Shown here piece after piece: positions 19,514 through 28,302 of a stretch of 64,000 nt of DNA. The notes below the pieces were generated by a model, which was not told the DNA's origin, did no database searches, and saw nothing but the letters and a program-made list of their open reading frames with translations. How positions within the stretch are numbered: the first letter of the stretch is position 1; the number at the start of each line of letters is the position of its first letter. Source of the DNA: Methanobacterium sp. UBA44 (GTDB lineage Archaea; Methanobacteriota; Methanobacteria; Methanobacteriales; Methanobacteriaceae); contig DACV01000002.1 of NCBI GenBank assembly GCA_002494885.1, positions 124,001 through 188,000 on the forward strand, given 5' to 3'. The translations under genes were made by a program, and so were the position numbers.

Positions 19514-20530
19514 ATGGTTGAAATTGATGGTTCATATGGTGAGGGAGGAGGAGCTATTATACGTATATCTGCCGCTCTTTCAGCTTTGACATTAAAACAA
19601 ATATATATAAAGAATATACGGGCAAATAGGTCTAAACCAGGATTAATGCCCCAGCACTTAAATGCAATAAAGGCAGTAGCCCAGTTATCAAATGCAAAAT
19701 GTGATGGATTAAGTTTAGGGGCCAGTGAAATCTCTTTTAAGCCTGAATTTGTTAAAGGAGGTAAATTTAAAATTGATATCAAAACTGCTGGAAGCATCGC
19801 CATGGTTCTACAGGCTTTTATGCTACCGGCAGCATTTGCAGACTCTTCAGTAGAAATTACAATTAAAGGAGGTACTGATGTCCGATGGTCTCCCACAGTG
19901 GATTATCTCCAAAATGTTACTTTGAAAATCCTTGAAACAATGGGATATGCTGCAGAAATTGATATGATACGTAGAGGACATTATCCGCGTGGAGGGGGTG
20001 TTGTAAAGGTTAAAATTGAACCTGTTAAAAAATTAAATCCCATAAAACTCATAGATCTTCAATTCAATAAAATTAGAGGATTGTCTCATGCAGTAAATCT
20101 GCCAGAACATGTTGCAGTAAGACAGGCAGAAAGTGCAGAAAAAGTGCTTAAAGCAGGTGGAATTGAATCAGAAATTGAAATTGAACATACGAATAATGCT
20201 GTGGGTTCTGGATCAGGCATTACCCTGTGGAGTGATGGAAAAATCCCTGTTGGAGGAAGTTATATAGGTGAACGTGGCTTAAAAGCCGAAAAGGTTGGAC
20301 AAAAAGCTGCAGAAGAGATATTATATTCTATATCAAAAAGTGCAGCCCTTGATAAATATATGGGAGATCAGATTATCCCCTATATGGCAATTGCCACCAA
20401 TTCAACCATAAAGACAGCTGAACTAACAGATCACGCCCTTACCAATATTTACGTGGTTGAAAAAATAATGGAAAAAAAGTTAGAGGTGGAGGGTAAATTA
20501 GGGAATATTGCCACTATTTCAGTAATTTAA
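19514..20530 (+). CDS. rtcA: RNA 3'-terminal phosphate cyclase
   Basis: RtcA converts RNA 3'-phosphate ends to 2',3'-cyclic phosphates with ATP. The protein of 338 residues opens with the family signature MVEIDGSYGEGGGAIIR, includes the RANRSKPGLMPQHLNA segment near 42 and ends with the active-site histidine region (TDHALTNIYVVEKIM) near 305. The ATG at 19514 is preferred over 19496 because it matches the family N terminus and has a GTGATC SD. It converges with birA; their 3' ends overlap by 4 bp. Confidence 0.93.
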   Translation: MVEIDGSYGEGGGAIIRISAALSALTLKQIYIKNIRANRSKPGLMPQHLNAIKAVAQLSNAKCDGLSLGASEISFKPEFVKGGKFKIDIKTAGSIAMVLQAFMLPAAFADSSVEITIKGGTDVRWSPTVDYLQNVTLKILETMGYAAEIDMIRRGHYPRGGGVVKVKIEPVKKLNPIKLIDLQFNKIRGLSHAVNLPEHVAVRQAESAEKVLKAGGIESEIEIEHTNNAVGSGSGITLWSDGKIPVGGSYIGERGLKAEKVGQKAAEEILYSISKSAALDKYMGDQIIPYMAIATNSTIKTAELTDHALTNIYVVEKIMEKKLEVEGKLGNIATISVI

Positions 20531-21495
20531 TCGATATGTCTGCATTCACCAGAAATAATTTTTTTAAGGGATCCATCATCAAGTTCTAAAATTAAAGCAC
20601 CTTCATTGTTTACTCCCACAGCTTCTCCCCGGATAAATCCAGTTCCTTTTCTAATTTCTACATTCCTTCCGATTGTTTTAGAATATTTACGCCATTTATT
20701 TAAAATATTTGAAAAATTACCTCTGTTAAATTCATCATACATTTTTTCAAAATTTTCAAGGAATTTTTTTACAAGCAACATACGGGAAATATCTTCTTCC
20801 AGTTCCCTTTTAAGGGAGGTAGTATGTTCTCTTAGTTCTGGAGGAAGTAATTCTAAATCTACGTTTGCATCGATTCCAATTCCTGTAATAATATAATCAA
20901 TTGCATTTATTTCAGTGCTTAGTTCTGTTAATATGCCACAAACTTTTTTATTTTCAATTAAAATATCATTAGGCCATTTAATACCAACATCCAGTCCATA
21001 TTCTTCTTTAATAGTATCGGCAGCTGCAACACCCGCCGTAAATGTTAATTGGGGTGCATTTATCGGTAACGTGTCAGGTCTTAAAATGATGGACATCCAG
21101 GCACCGCCTAATGGAGAAATCCATGGTTTGCCATGTCTTCCCTTTCCTCTTTTCTGGCTTTCGGCTATAACAACAACCCCTTCATCTGCTCCTTCCTTAG
21201 CCAGTCTTTTTGCAACTTCGTTGGTGGAGTCTACCTCTCTAAAATAATGGATTTCTTTCCCAATATATGATGTGCTGAGTTGATTTTTTAATTTATGGGG
21301 TAAAATTAGTGTTAATTCTTCATCAAGTTTAAATTCCTTATTTGAGGAAGATTCAACGGCATATCCCTCATTAATAAGCGATTTAATATGTTCCCTTACA
21401 CTTGATTCTGGAATTTCAAGTTCCTGTGCGATCTCATCAACCAGTACATATTCTCCTTTTTTTTCATAAAGTGTTTCCAGTACTTTATTTTTCAT
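20527..21495 (-). CDS. birA: Biotin-protein ligase BirA with HTH domain
   Basis: Bifunctional biotin ligase/repressor, 322 residues. An N-terminal winged HTH spans residues 1-60 (LVDEIAQELEIPESSVREHIKSL); the catalytic domain carries the biotinyl-AMP loop KRGKGRHGKPWISPLGGAW near 120 and KWPNDILIENKKVCGIL near 180; the C-terminal SH3-like part ends the protein. The ATG at 21495 has AGGTG upstream; an upstream in-frame ATG would overlap pycA. It lies 37 bp after pycA on the same strand, so ligase and biotin-carboxylase subunit share an operon. The biotin acceptor subunit PycB is not in the window. The HTH suggests it may also regulate biotin-related genes. Confidence 0.93.
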   Translation of the reverse strand: MKNKVLETLYEKKGEYVLVDEIAQELEIPESSVREHIKSLINEGYAVESSSNKEFKLDEELTLILPHKLKNQLSTSYIGKEIHYFREVDSTNEVAKRLAKEGADEGVVVIAESQKRGKGRHGKPWISPLGGAWMSIILRPDTLPINAPQLTFTAGVAAADTIKEEYGLDVGIKWPNDILIENKKVCGILTELSTEINAIDYIITGIGIDANVDLELLPPELREHTTSLKRELEEDISRMLLVKKFLENFEKMYDEFNRGNFSNILNKWRKYSKTIGRNVEIRKGTGFIRGEAVGVNNEGALILELDDGSLKKIISGECRHID

Positions 21496-21532
21496 TTTAA
21501 CACCTGCATTTGGCCACATTAAATATTGAAAA

Positions 21533-23017
21533 TCATGATCTTTTGGATAGTGTATTTGCCATATAACTATTAACGGCAGCAGATACTGCTGCAACTTTTG
21601 GAGAAGGTTTAAATGTTGATCTAAGTCGTGCTGCCCTTTCTTCATCTGCCTTAATTACTTCTGCCATATGTCCCATAATTTCATCACGGTACTGGTCAAC
21701 GAAGTGAGTGTGAAGTTTTCCTTTCTGGAAATGTTCGCTGAGCATCATTGATTTGTGGAAAGGTATTGTTGTCTTTACTCCAAGGATGATGTATTCATTC
21801 AATGCCCTTCTCATACGTGCTATGGCCTCATCTCTGGTCATTCCATACACTATAAGCTTGGATATCATTGAATCGTAGAATGGGGGTATTGTATAGTTCA
21901 TGTAAACTCCACTGTCCACTCTAACTCCTATTCCTCCCGGAGACCTGTAACCAGTAATTTTACCAGGATTTGGGGCGAAATCATTAAGAGGGTCTTCAGC
22001 ATTTATCCTGCATTCTATGGCATGACCTCGCACAACGATATCTTCCTGTGTACAGCAAAGTTCTTCGCCTGAAGCTATATTTAACTGTTGTTTTACCAGA
22101 TCTATACCTGTTACAATTTCTGTAATAGGATGTTCAACTTGTATACGTGTATTCATCTCAAGGAAGTAATAATCACCATCAGAATATAAAAATTCTACAG
22201 TTCCGGCATTTGTATAGCCTATGGATGCAGCAGCTCTAACTGCAGCACCACCCATCTCTTCCCTTAATTCTTCAGTCATAATAGGGGATGGAGATTCTTC
22301 AATAAGCTTTTGATGTCTTCTCTGGATTGAGCATTCCCTGTCTGCAACGTGAATTGTATTTCCATGCTCGTCTGCAAGAATCTGGAATTCTATATGGCGG
22401 GGTTCTTCCACATATTTTTCTATGTAAATAGTTGGATCTCCAAATGCTGATGCTGCAACAGATTGGGTGGATTCAATAGCACGTACAAGCTCGTCTTCTT
22501 CATATACTGTACGCATACCTATTCCCCCCCCACCTGCTGAAGCTTTTACAATAACAGGATATCCAATAGATTCAGCAATATCAACTGCATCTTCAATTTC
22601 ACTTACTCCTTTTGCAGTTCCAGGGATAACAGGAACTCCTGCACCACGCATTAATTTTTTAGATTCAATTTTACTTCCCATAGATTCTATAACAGATTCT
22701 GTGGGCCCTATAAGTTTGATCCCATGCTTTTCACATTCTTCTCCAAGTTTAGGGTTTTCAGCTAAAAATCCATAACCCGGATGGATTCCTTCAGCCCCGC
22801 ATTTTTCTGCAACGTCAATTATTTTCTCGATACTTAAATAACTCTGTGAAGGGCTTGATTTTCCAATATTATATGCTTCGTCAGCATATTTTGCAAAAAG
22901 GGAATTTTTATCTGCATCAGAATATACTGCAACACTTTTTACACCGAGTTCTTTACAAGCTCTCATGACTCTTATTGCTATTTCACCACGATTGGCAATC
23001 AGGATTTTATTAAACAT
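21533..23017 (-). CDS. pycA: Pyruvate carboxylase subunit A (biotin carboxylase)
   Basis: ATP-grasp biotin carboxylase of 494 residues forming subunit A of archaeal two-subunit pyruvate carboxylase, which makes oxaloacetate for biosynthesis. It starts MFNKILIANRGEIAIRVMRA, has the glycine-rich loop KASAGGGGIGMR near 158, the ADRECSIQRRHQK segment near 226 and the FLEMNTRIQVEHPITE catalytic block near 285. A short tail beyond 450 is typical of PycA. An acetyl/propionyl-CoA carboxylase assignment is possible in principle, but the length, the birA neighbour and methanogen metabolism favour pyruvate carboxylase. GGCGAT precedes the ATG as SD. Confidence 0.93.
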   Translation of the reverse strand: MFNKILIANRGEIAIRVMRACKELGVKSVAVYSDADKNSLFAKYADEAYNIGKSSPSQSYLSIEKIIDVAEKCGAEGIHPGYGFLAENPKLGEECEKHGIKLIGPTESVIESMGSKIESKKLMRGAGVPVIPGTAKGVSEIEDAVDIAESIGYPVIVKASAGGGGIGMRTVYEEDELVRAIESTQSVAASAFGDPTIYIEKYVEEPRHIEFQILADEHGNTIHVADRECSIQRRHQKLIEESPSPIMTEELREEMGGAAVRAAASIGYTNAGTVEFLYSDGDYYFLEMNTRIQVEHPITEIVTGIDLVKQQLNIASGEELCCTQEDIVVRGHAIECRINAEDPLNDFAPNPGKITGYRSPGGIGVRVDSGVYMNYTIPPFYDSMISKLIVYGMTRDEAIARMRRALNEYIILGVKTTIPFHKSMMLSEHFQKGKLHTHFVDQYRDEIMGHMAEVIKADEERAARLRSTFKPSPKVAAVSAAVNSYMANTLSKRS

Positions 23018-23185
23018 GATATCGCCTCTTAATATTTCTGGGAGTTTAAGACTAACTTTGAAATCATTTTTTTACAAATTTATTTATTTTTAACATTCAT
23101 TTCTAATTATAATTATTATTCTAACCTATATTTATTTCATTATACTTCATTAAATATAATATATTTAAAATTTAACGTTGTTAAA

Positions 23186-23821
23186 ATGAAAAGGAAACTA
23201 ACTAAAAAAAGACATCTTGAAATGATGCTTCAAAATATACCGCCCCACGATAATCCAAAGGTTCATTTAGAACAATATACGACCCCTGCGAGTATAGCAT
23301 CAGATATATTATGGAATGCCCATACTTTAGATGACATAAATGATAAAGTTGTTGCTGATCTTGGCTGCGGTACTGGAATATTTGCAATAGGGGCAGCACT
23401 ACTTGGAGCAAGAAAAGTAATAGGTTTAGATATAGATAATGATGTAATAGGAACTGCAAAAATGTGTGCATCTAAAATGGGCGTTGATGATATAACAGAA
23501 TTTAAGAGTGGAGATATGAAAAACTTTAATTTAAGGGCAGACACTGTAATTCAAAATCCGCCATTTGGAGCTCAAAAATCAGGAACAAAAAATGCAGACA
23601 GGGTATTTATGAATAAAGCTGTTGAAATAGCCCCTGTAATATATTCACTCCATATGGGCGAAACCGAAAAATTCCTGAATGAATATTTCCATTCATTAAA
23701 TGCTAATATAACCCATAGATTTTACTATAGTTTTCCAATACCACATATTTACCATTTTCATAAAAAAGAGAAAATAAACGTTGATGTTGTGGTATTAAGG
23801 ATTGAAAGGAATAATGGGTAA
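23186..23821 (+). CDS. METTL5-like rRNA/RNA adenine methyltransferase
   Basis: SAM-dependent methyltransferase of 211 residues. Motif I VADLGCGTGIFAIGAALLGA near residue 56, the acidic motif II VIGLDIDNDVI near 79 and the N-P-P-F motif IV (VIQNPPFGAQKSGTKNADR) near 119 indicate N6-adenine methylation. The N-terminal LEQYTTPASIASDIL matches METTL5 and its archaeal homologues, which modify small-subunit rRNA; the archaeal target is inferred. It stands alone, with AT-rich flanks. Confidence 0.87.
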   Translation: MKRKLTKKRHLEMMLQNIPPHDNPKVHLEQYTTPASIASDILWNAHTLDDINDKVVADLGCGTGIFAIGAALLGARKVIGLDIDNDVIGTAKMCASKMGVDDITEFKSGDMKNFNLRADTVIQNPPFGAQKSGTKNADRVFMNKAVEIAPVIYSLHMGETEKFLNEYFHSLNANITHRFYYSFPIPHIYHFHKKEKINVDVVVLRIERNNG

Positions 23822-23980
23822 TTAATCATATGAAATGTCCATAAATTAAATATTTAAAACCACAAAATATTATAATCAATTAAATCATAAATATTTTAGA
23901 TATATTCAAAGGTAAAATTTCTAAAATTTATCTTCTGTATTTATATACTACTTTAACTAAATCTAAAAAAGTTATACACT

Positions 23981-23990
23981 AAATATATAA
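23981..23990 (+). promoter_or_regulatory. Candidate TATA box of the ribosomal protein supercluster
   Basis: AAATATATAA centred about 30 bases before the ATG at 24015 is a good archaeal TATA match. No SD is visible before that ATG, so transcription may start at or a few bases before it. Confidence 0.45.
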
Positions 23991-24014
23991 GAAGATAAAA
24001 ACAGATAGTCGAAA

Positions 24015-24830
24015 ATGGAAAAAAGACATTTATCCATTTTTATACCTGCCTCAATAACAGCTGAGACAAAGGACTTAAGAATCAAAACTTATAAGGTAGG
24101 TCTTATTGGTAGATCTGCAGCTATCTTCAAGGCTGATAAGATTGTCGTTTATAACGATAATTCGGATGAGAAAGAGGTAAAGTTTATTAGTGATGTTCTC
24201 ACTTATATGAATACCCCTCAATACCTTAGAAAAAAGGTATTTCCAATCTCAAGGGAACTAAAAAACGTGGGAATTCTTCCACCACTTAGAACTCCCCACC
24301 ATCCTACAGGTGAACTTGCTGTAGGTGATTACAGACAGGGATTCACTATAAAAAGGACAAAGAAAGGTACAATAGTTGATATTGGGGCGGATAGACCCGC
24401 GCTTTGTCGTGAAAAACTCAGCATAAATAAAGTATTCAGCTTTCGAATTGTAAAGCTTTCAAAAAAAGATATATTAATAGAACCAGATACTCCTGATTTT
24501 TACTGGGGTTACGAGGTTTTATCTACTTATAAGGACTTGTATGAAAGCGTTTTGGAAGTAAAACCAGATATTGTTGTTGGTACTTCCAGATATGCACAGC
24601 CCATCACTTCTATTTTAGATGAAGTAAAGCACAAGATAAAAAATGCCAGACATCTGGCTATTTTGTTTGGTGGTCCTTATTCAGGCTTGCATGAACTTAT
24701 TCAGGGCCGAAAAAACATAATAGATCTTGAAGTCAATACAGTCCCATCACAAGGAACTAAGACTATAAGGACTGAAGAGGCGGTTTTAATAACTTTATCT
24801 GCATTTAATCTATTTTTAGATGCAGAGTAA
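24015..24830 (+). CDS. SPOUT-class RNA methyltransferase (MTH1/C9orf114 family)
   Basis: Putative RNA methyltransferase of 271 residues with the SPOUT knot fold (DUF171/COG2106). Visible markers are the N-terminal SIFIPASITAETKDLRIKTYKVG, PLRTPHHPTGELAVGDYRQG near residue 94 and the C-terminal knot region HLAILFGGPYSGLHEL near 213 with VNTVPSQGTKTIRTEEAVL near 239, where SAM binds. It heads the ribosomal protein cluster directly before uL3 (44 bp), as in other Methanobacteriales. Substrate is unproven; a role on rRNA is suggested by context. Confidence 0.88.
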   Translation: MEKRHLSIFIPASITAETKDLRIKTYKVGLIGRSAAIFKADKIVVYNDNSDEKEVKFISDVLTYMNTPQYLRKKVFPISRELKNVGILPPLRTPHHPTGELAVGDYRQGFTIKRTKKGTIVDIGADRPALCREKLSINKVFSFRIVKLSKKDILIEPDTPDFYWGYEVLSTYKDLYESVLEVKPDIVVGTSRYAQPITSILDEVKHKIKNARHLAILFGGPYSGLHELIQGRKNIIDLEVNTVPSQGTKTIRTEEAVLITLSAFNLFLDAE

Positions 24831-24874
24831 CTCGGAAAATTGAAAGAATTGTGAAGTAAGGAGGTAAATTAAAA

Positions 24875-25885
24875 ATGACTAGACATCACCAACCACGAAA
24901 AGGATCAGTGGCATTTAGCCCTCGAAAGAGAGCATCCAAACAATCCCCGAGGATAAAATCCTGGCCTAATTCTGATGAAATGGGGTTATTGGGATTTGCA
25001 GGGTATAAAGTTGGAATGACTCATGTTACAATGACAGACAACAGAAAAAACTCACCAACAGAAGGAATGGAAATTTCAACTCCAGTAACTATATTGGAAG
25101 TGCCACCTGTTGTTGTAATGGGTATAAGAGCTTACAAAAAAACCACTCATGGACTTAAAACCATGATGGATGTTATGGCTAGCGATTTGAGTGAAGACCT
25201 CTGGCGGAAAATACCACTGCCAGAAAAATATGATACTGATTCTAATTTAAATAAATTAAAAGAAAATATTAAAAATATTGATGATATACGAGTTTTAATA
25301 TACACTAACCCTAAATTAACCAGCGTTCCTAAAAAGAAACCTGAAATAATTGAATGCGGTGTTGGTGGAACTACAGTTGAAGAGAAACTTGAATACGCTT
25401 CAGGTATTATTGGAAAAGAAATAAATGCAGCAGACGTTTTTTCTGATGGGGAACATGTTGATTCTATAGCAATTACCAAGGGTAAAGGATTCCAGGGACC
25501 AGTTAAAAGGTGGGGAATCAGAATACAATATGGAAAAGCTGCAAGAAGTAGTAAAGGCAGACACGTTGGTTCTTTAGGTCCATGGTCACCAGAAAGAACA
25601 ATGTGGACAGTTCCACAAGCTGGTCAAATGGGATATCATAAAAGAACTGAATATAATAAAAAAATTCTTAAAATTGGCGATGCATCTGAAGTAGACGCTG
25701 TTAATCCTGATGGTGGATTTGTTAAATATGGTCTCGTTAAAAATAATTACATTATGGTTAAAGGATCACTACCTGGACCTTCAAAAAGGCTTGTAATATT
25801 AAGAAAAGCAATGAGATCCCATAGAAAAAACAACGATGCGCCGGCAATATCATTTATCTCAACTGCCTCAAAACAGGGAGTCTAA
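24875..25885 (+). CDS. rpl3: Ribosomal protein uL3
   Basis: Large-subunit protein near the peptidyl transferase centre, an early 23S assembly factor. The archaeal/eukaryotic length (336 residues) and N terminus TRHHQPRKGSVAFSPRKR are typical. The W-finger region SIAITKGKGFQGPVKRWG near 195 and KGRHVGSLGPWSPERTMW near 230 reach toward the active site. A strong GGAGG SD precedes the ATG. First of the contiguous ribosomal genes. Confidence 0.97.
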   Translation: MTRHHQPRKGSVAFSPRKRASKQSPRIKSWPNSDEMGLLGFAGYKVGMTHVTMTDNRKNSPTEGMEISTPVTILEVPPVVVMGIRAYKKTTHGLKTMMDVMASDLSEDLWRKIPLPEKYDTDSNLNKLKENIKNIDDIRVLIYTNPKLTSVPKKKPEIIECGVGGTTVEEKLEYASGIIGKEINAADVFSDGEHVDSIAITKGKGFQGPVKRWGIRIQYGKAARSSKGRHVGSLGPWSPERTMWTVPQAGQMGYHKRTEYNKKILKIGDASEVDAVNPDGGFVKYGLVKNNYIMVKGSLPGPSKRLVILRKAMRSHRKNNDAPAISFISTASKQGV

Positions 25886-25913
25886 GTTTGGAATTAATTA
25901 AAGAGGGATATAG

Positions 25914-26696
25914 ATGAAAAAAATCAAAGTTTATTCATTAGAAGGCGAAGTCATTGATGAAATCAAGCTGCCTGATATTTTCAACGAAGAATTCAGACCA
26001 GATATCATTAAAAGAGCAGTAATTTCCGCACAAACAGCGAGGATTCAACCATGGGGAACAGATCCTATGGCTGGAAAAAGAACAACTGCAGAATCTTATG
26101 GTTCTGGTCGTGGTGCAGCAATGGTACCTCGTGTAAAGGGAAGCAGACACCCAGCTGGTTCAAAGGCAGCATTTGTTCCTCAAGCTGTAGGTGGTAGAAG
26201 AGCACACCCTCCAAGGGCTCAAAAAGTTTATCATGAAAAGATAAACAGGAAAGAAAGAAAAATAGCAATAAGATCAGCAATTGCTGCAACAATAAATAGA
26301 GATCTTGTAGAAAATAGAGGCCATAAAATCGAAAACGTGCCTCAAGTGCCATTTGTAATTGATGATGAATTTTCTAAAGTTAAGAGTACCAAGGAAACAA
26401 GGGAAATATTCAAAAAGATTGGAATAATGGATGACATCGTCAGAGCAAAAACTGGTAAAAAGATAAGGGCTGGAAAAGGTAAAATGAGGGGCCGAAAATA
26501 CAAAGTACCAAAAGGACCTCTCATAGTTGTCGGGGAAGATAAGGGAATAAGCTTAGGCGCTAGAAATCATCCTGGTGTTGATATAGTGTCTGTAGAAAAC
26601 CTTAATGCTGAACTTTTAGCTCCAGGTACACATCCAGGAAGATTTACAATATACACCAGATCAGCGATTGAGAAGTTAGGTGAATTATTCCAATAA
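25914..26696 (+). CDS. rpl4: Ribosomal protein uL4
   Basis: Lines the peptide exit tunnel. The 260-residue protein contains the long basic loop (SYGSGRGAAMVPRVKGSRHP near 62, GGRRAHPPRAQKVYHEKIN near 95) and the GRKYKVPKGPLIVVGEDKG region near 198. It follows uL3 by 28 bp with an AGAGGGATATAG SD. Confidence 0.97.
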   Translation: MKKIKVYSLEGEVIDEIKLPDIFNEEFRPDIIKRAVISAQTARIQPWGTDPMAGKRTTAESYGSGRGAAMVPRVKGSRHPAGSKAAFVPQAVGGRRAHPPRAQKVYHEKINRKERKIAIRSAIAATINRDLVENRGHKIENVPQVPFVIDDEFSKVKSTKETREIFKKIGIMDDIVRAKTGKKIRAGKGKMRGRKYKVPKGPLIVVGEDKGISLGARNHPGVDIVSVENLNAELLAPGTHPGRFTIYTRSAIEKLGELFQ

Positions 26697-26715
26697 TAAA
26701 AAGGACGTGTGAAAA

Positions 26716-26976
26716 ATGGATCCTTATGCAATAATAGTAAAACCACACTTAACAGAAAAAAGCATGAATGCAATTGATCAAAATAATGAACTCACATTCA
26801 CCGTGCAACGAACTGCAACAAAATCTGAGATTAAGAGTGCATTTGAAGACCTTTACGCTGTGAAAGTTGTAAGAGTAAACACTCAGATTACATCAAAAGG
26901 TGAAAAAGTAGCTTACATTAAACTTGCAGCTGAACACAGCGCAGAGGATATAGCAGTTAAAATGGGTGTATTCTAA
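26716..26976 (+). CDS. rpl23: Ribosomal protein uL23
   Basis: Sits at the exit tunnel and docks SRP and the Sec translocon. At 86 residues it is the short archaeal form: IIVKPHLTEKSMNAI at the start, VKVVRVNTQITSKGEKVAYIKL near 55. It follows uL4 by 19 bp. A 165-bp gap with a hairpin run separates it from uL2. Confidence 0.96.
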   Translation: MDPYAIIVKPHLTEKSMNAIDQNNELTFTVQRTATKSEIKSAFEDLYAVKVVRVNTQITSKGEKVAYIKLAAEHSAEDIAVKMGVF

Positions 26977-27133
26977 TACATGAATGTAATTATAATATCC
27001 GCAAAGACCTTTTAAGGTCATGTATGGAGGTTGAAGAAAAATCCTTTAGGATTTTTCTGAACATTCGAAATCTCTGATTTCGATGCCCCAACACGGAGTG
27101 TTGGGGGCCCCAATTATTTTCAATAATTGGAGG
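26976..27133 (+). repeat. Four-hairpin intergenic element before uL2
   Basis: Between uL23 and uL2 lie an 8-bp long-range pair (26976-26983 with 27018-27025) and a 6-bp hairpin (27006-27019), then a run of four near-contiguous perfect hairpins. They are: 10 bp at 27036-27045/27048-27057 (loop TT); 8 bp at 27065-27072/27076-27083 (loop TCT); 9 bp at 27086-27094/27098-27106 (loop GGA); 9 bp at 27110-27118/27122-27130 (loop TTC). The run is flanked by GGAGGTTGAA on the left and ends in TTGGAGG, where the last two G of the final stem are the first two of the SD for uL2. Closely related runs precede uS13 and uS11. Confidence 0.85.
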
Positions 27134-27141
27134 AATAGAGA

Positions 27142-27867
27142 ATGGGAAAACGTTTAAAATCACAGAGAAGAGGGAGAGGAACTCCCACATATAAGAGTGC
27201 GTCACATCGTTTCAAAGGAAAGATCGAATACAGATCATATGATAATATAGAGAAAGAAGGTAGTTTAAAAGGAAAAGTTACCGATATAATTCATGATCCT
27301 GGACGTACTGCGCCAGTAGCATTAATTAAATTTGAAAATGGTGAAAATTTACTTGTATTAGCACCAGAAAGCATACAAATAAATGATGAAATTGAATTTG
27401 GAGCTTCAGCATCAATAAAAGCTGGAAACGCATTACCACTTGCCCAGATTCCGGAAGGTACACCATTATATAATCTTGAAAAAAATCCTGGAGATGGCGG
27501 AAAATTCGTTAAATCTTCTGGTACTTACGCTTCTTTAATAACTCATGATGTAGGAAAGGCAATTGTAGAATTGCCCTCAGGAGAATTAAAAGCATTTAAC
27601 CCTGCCTGCAGAGCAACAATAGGAGTTGTTGCTGGAGGAGGAAGAAAGGAAAAACCATTCCTTAAAGCAGGAAATAGATTCTACGCTTTAAACGCGAAGG
27701 GTAAAAAGAATGTTAGTGTTAGAGGAGTGGCAATGAATGCAGTAGATCACCCACACGGTGGAGGAAACAGACAGCATCCAGGAAGGCCAACAACAGTTTC
27801 AAGACATGCACCACCGGGAAGAAAAGTTGGGTCAATTGCTGCGAAAAGAACAGGGAAACGAAGATAA
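27142..27867 (+). CDS. rpl2: Ribosomal protein uL2
   Basis: Core 23S-binding protein needed for subunit association and peptidyl transfer. Its 241 residues include the invariant MNAVDHPHGGGNRQHPGRP block near 194 with the essential histidine, and GVVAGGGRKEKPFLKAG near 158. The SD (GGAGG, 27129-27133) partly lies in the 3' arm of the preceding hairpin, so translation may be structure-sensitive. uS19 follows after 12 bp. Confidence 0.97.
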   Translation: MGKRLKSQRRGRGTPTYKSASHRFKGKIEYRSYDNIEKEGSLKGKVTDIIHDPGRTAPVALIKFENGENLLVLAPESIQINDEIEFGASASIKAGNALPLAQIPEGTPLYNLEKNPGDGGKFVKSSGTYASLITHDVGKAIVELPSGELKAFNPACRATIGVVAGGGRKEKPFLKAGNRFYALNAKGKKNVSVRGVAMNAVDHPHGGGNRQHPGRPTTVSRHAPPGRKVGSIAAKRTGKRR

Positions 27868-27879
27868 GGAGGCGACCAA

Positions 27880-28290
27880 TTGGCAAGAAAAGTATTTAAA
27901 TATCGTGGTTATACATTAGAAGAGTTACAACAGATGCCTTTGGATAATGTTATAGAACTATTTCCATCAAGACAAAAAAGATCCTTAAAAAGAGGATTTC
28001 TTCCAAGGCAAAAGAAGGTACTTGAAAAGATAAGAAAATTAAAAAAGGAAGGAAACAAAGGCGGAAGACCACAAATAATTAAAACCCATTGTAGGGACAT
28101 GATTGTACTTCCAGAAATGGTAGGAATGACCTTTGGAATTTACAATGGAAAAGAATTCACAGAAGTTACAATGCAGCCAGAAATGATTGGATGTTACTTT
28201 GGAGAATTTGCACCTACAAGAAAACGAGTAGAACACGGAGATCCCGGTATGGGTGCTACAAGGTCATCTATGTTTGTACCTCTTAAATAA
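27880..28290 (+). CDS. rps19: Ribosomal protein uS19
   Basis: Small-subunit head protein contacting uS13 and the A-site finger. The 136-residue archaeal form has PSRQKRSLKRGFLPRQKK near 29 and THCRDMIVLPEMVGMTFGIYNGKEF near 68. Start is TTG after an AGGAGGCGA SD. Twelve bp separate it from uL22. Confidence 0.95.
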   Translation: MARKVFKYRGYTLEELQQMPLDNVIELFPSRQKRSLKRGFLPRQKKVLEKIRKLKKEGNKGGRPQIIKTHCRDMIVLPEMVGMTFGIYNGKEFTEVTMQPEMIGCYFGEFAPTRKRVEHGDPGMGATRSSMFVPLK

Positions 28291-28302
28291 GGAGAGAATA
28301 CA

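Noticed and set aside
21496..21645. Longer BirA start overlapping pycA
   Set aside because: The extra 50 residues are antithetic to the family and come from pycA in another frame; ATG 21495 has an AGGTG SD.
27026..27133. Hairpin runs as intrinsic terminators
   Set aside because: They sit directly against SD sites inside a cotranscribed ribosomal cluster and lack a following T tract.
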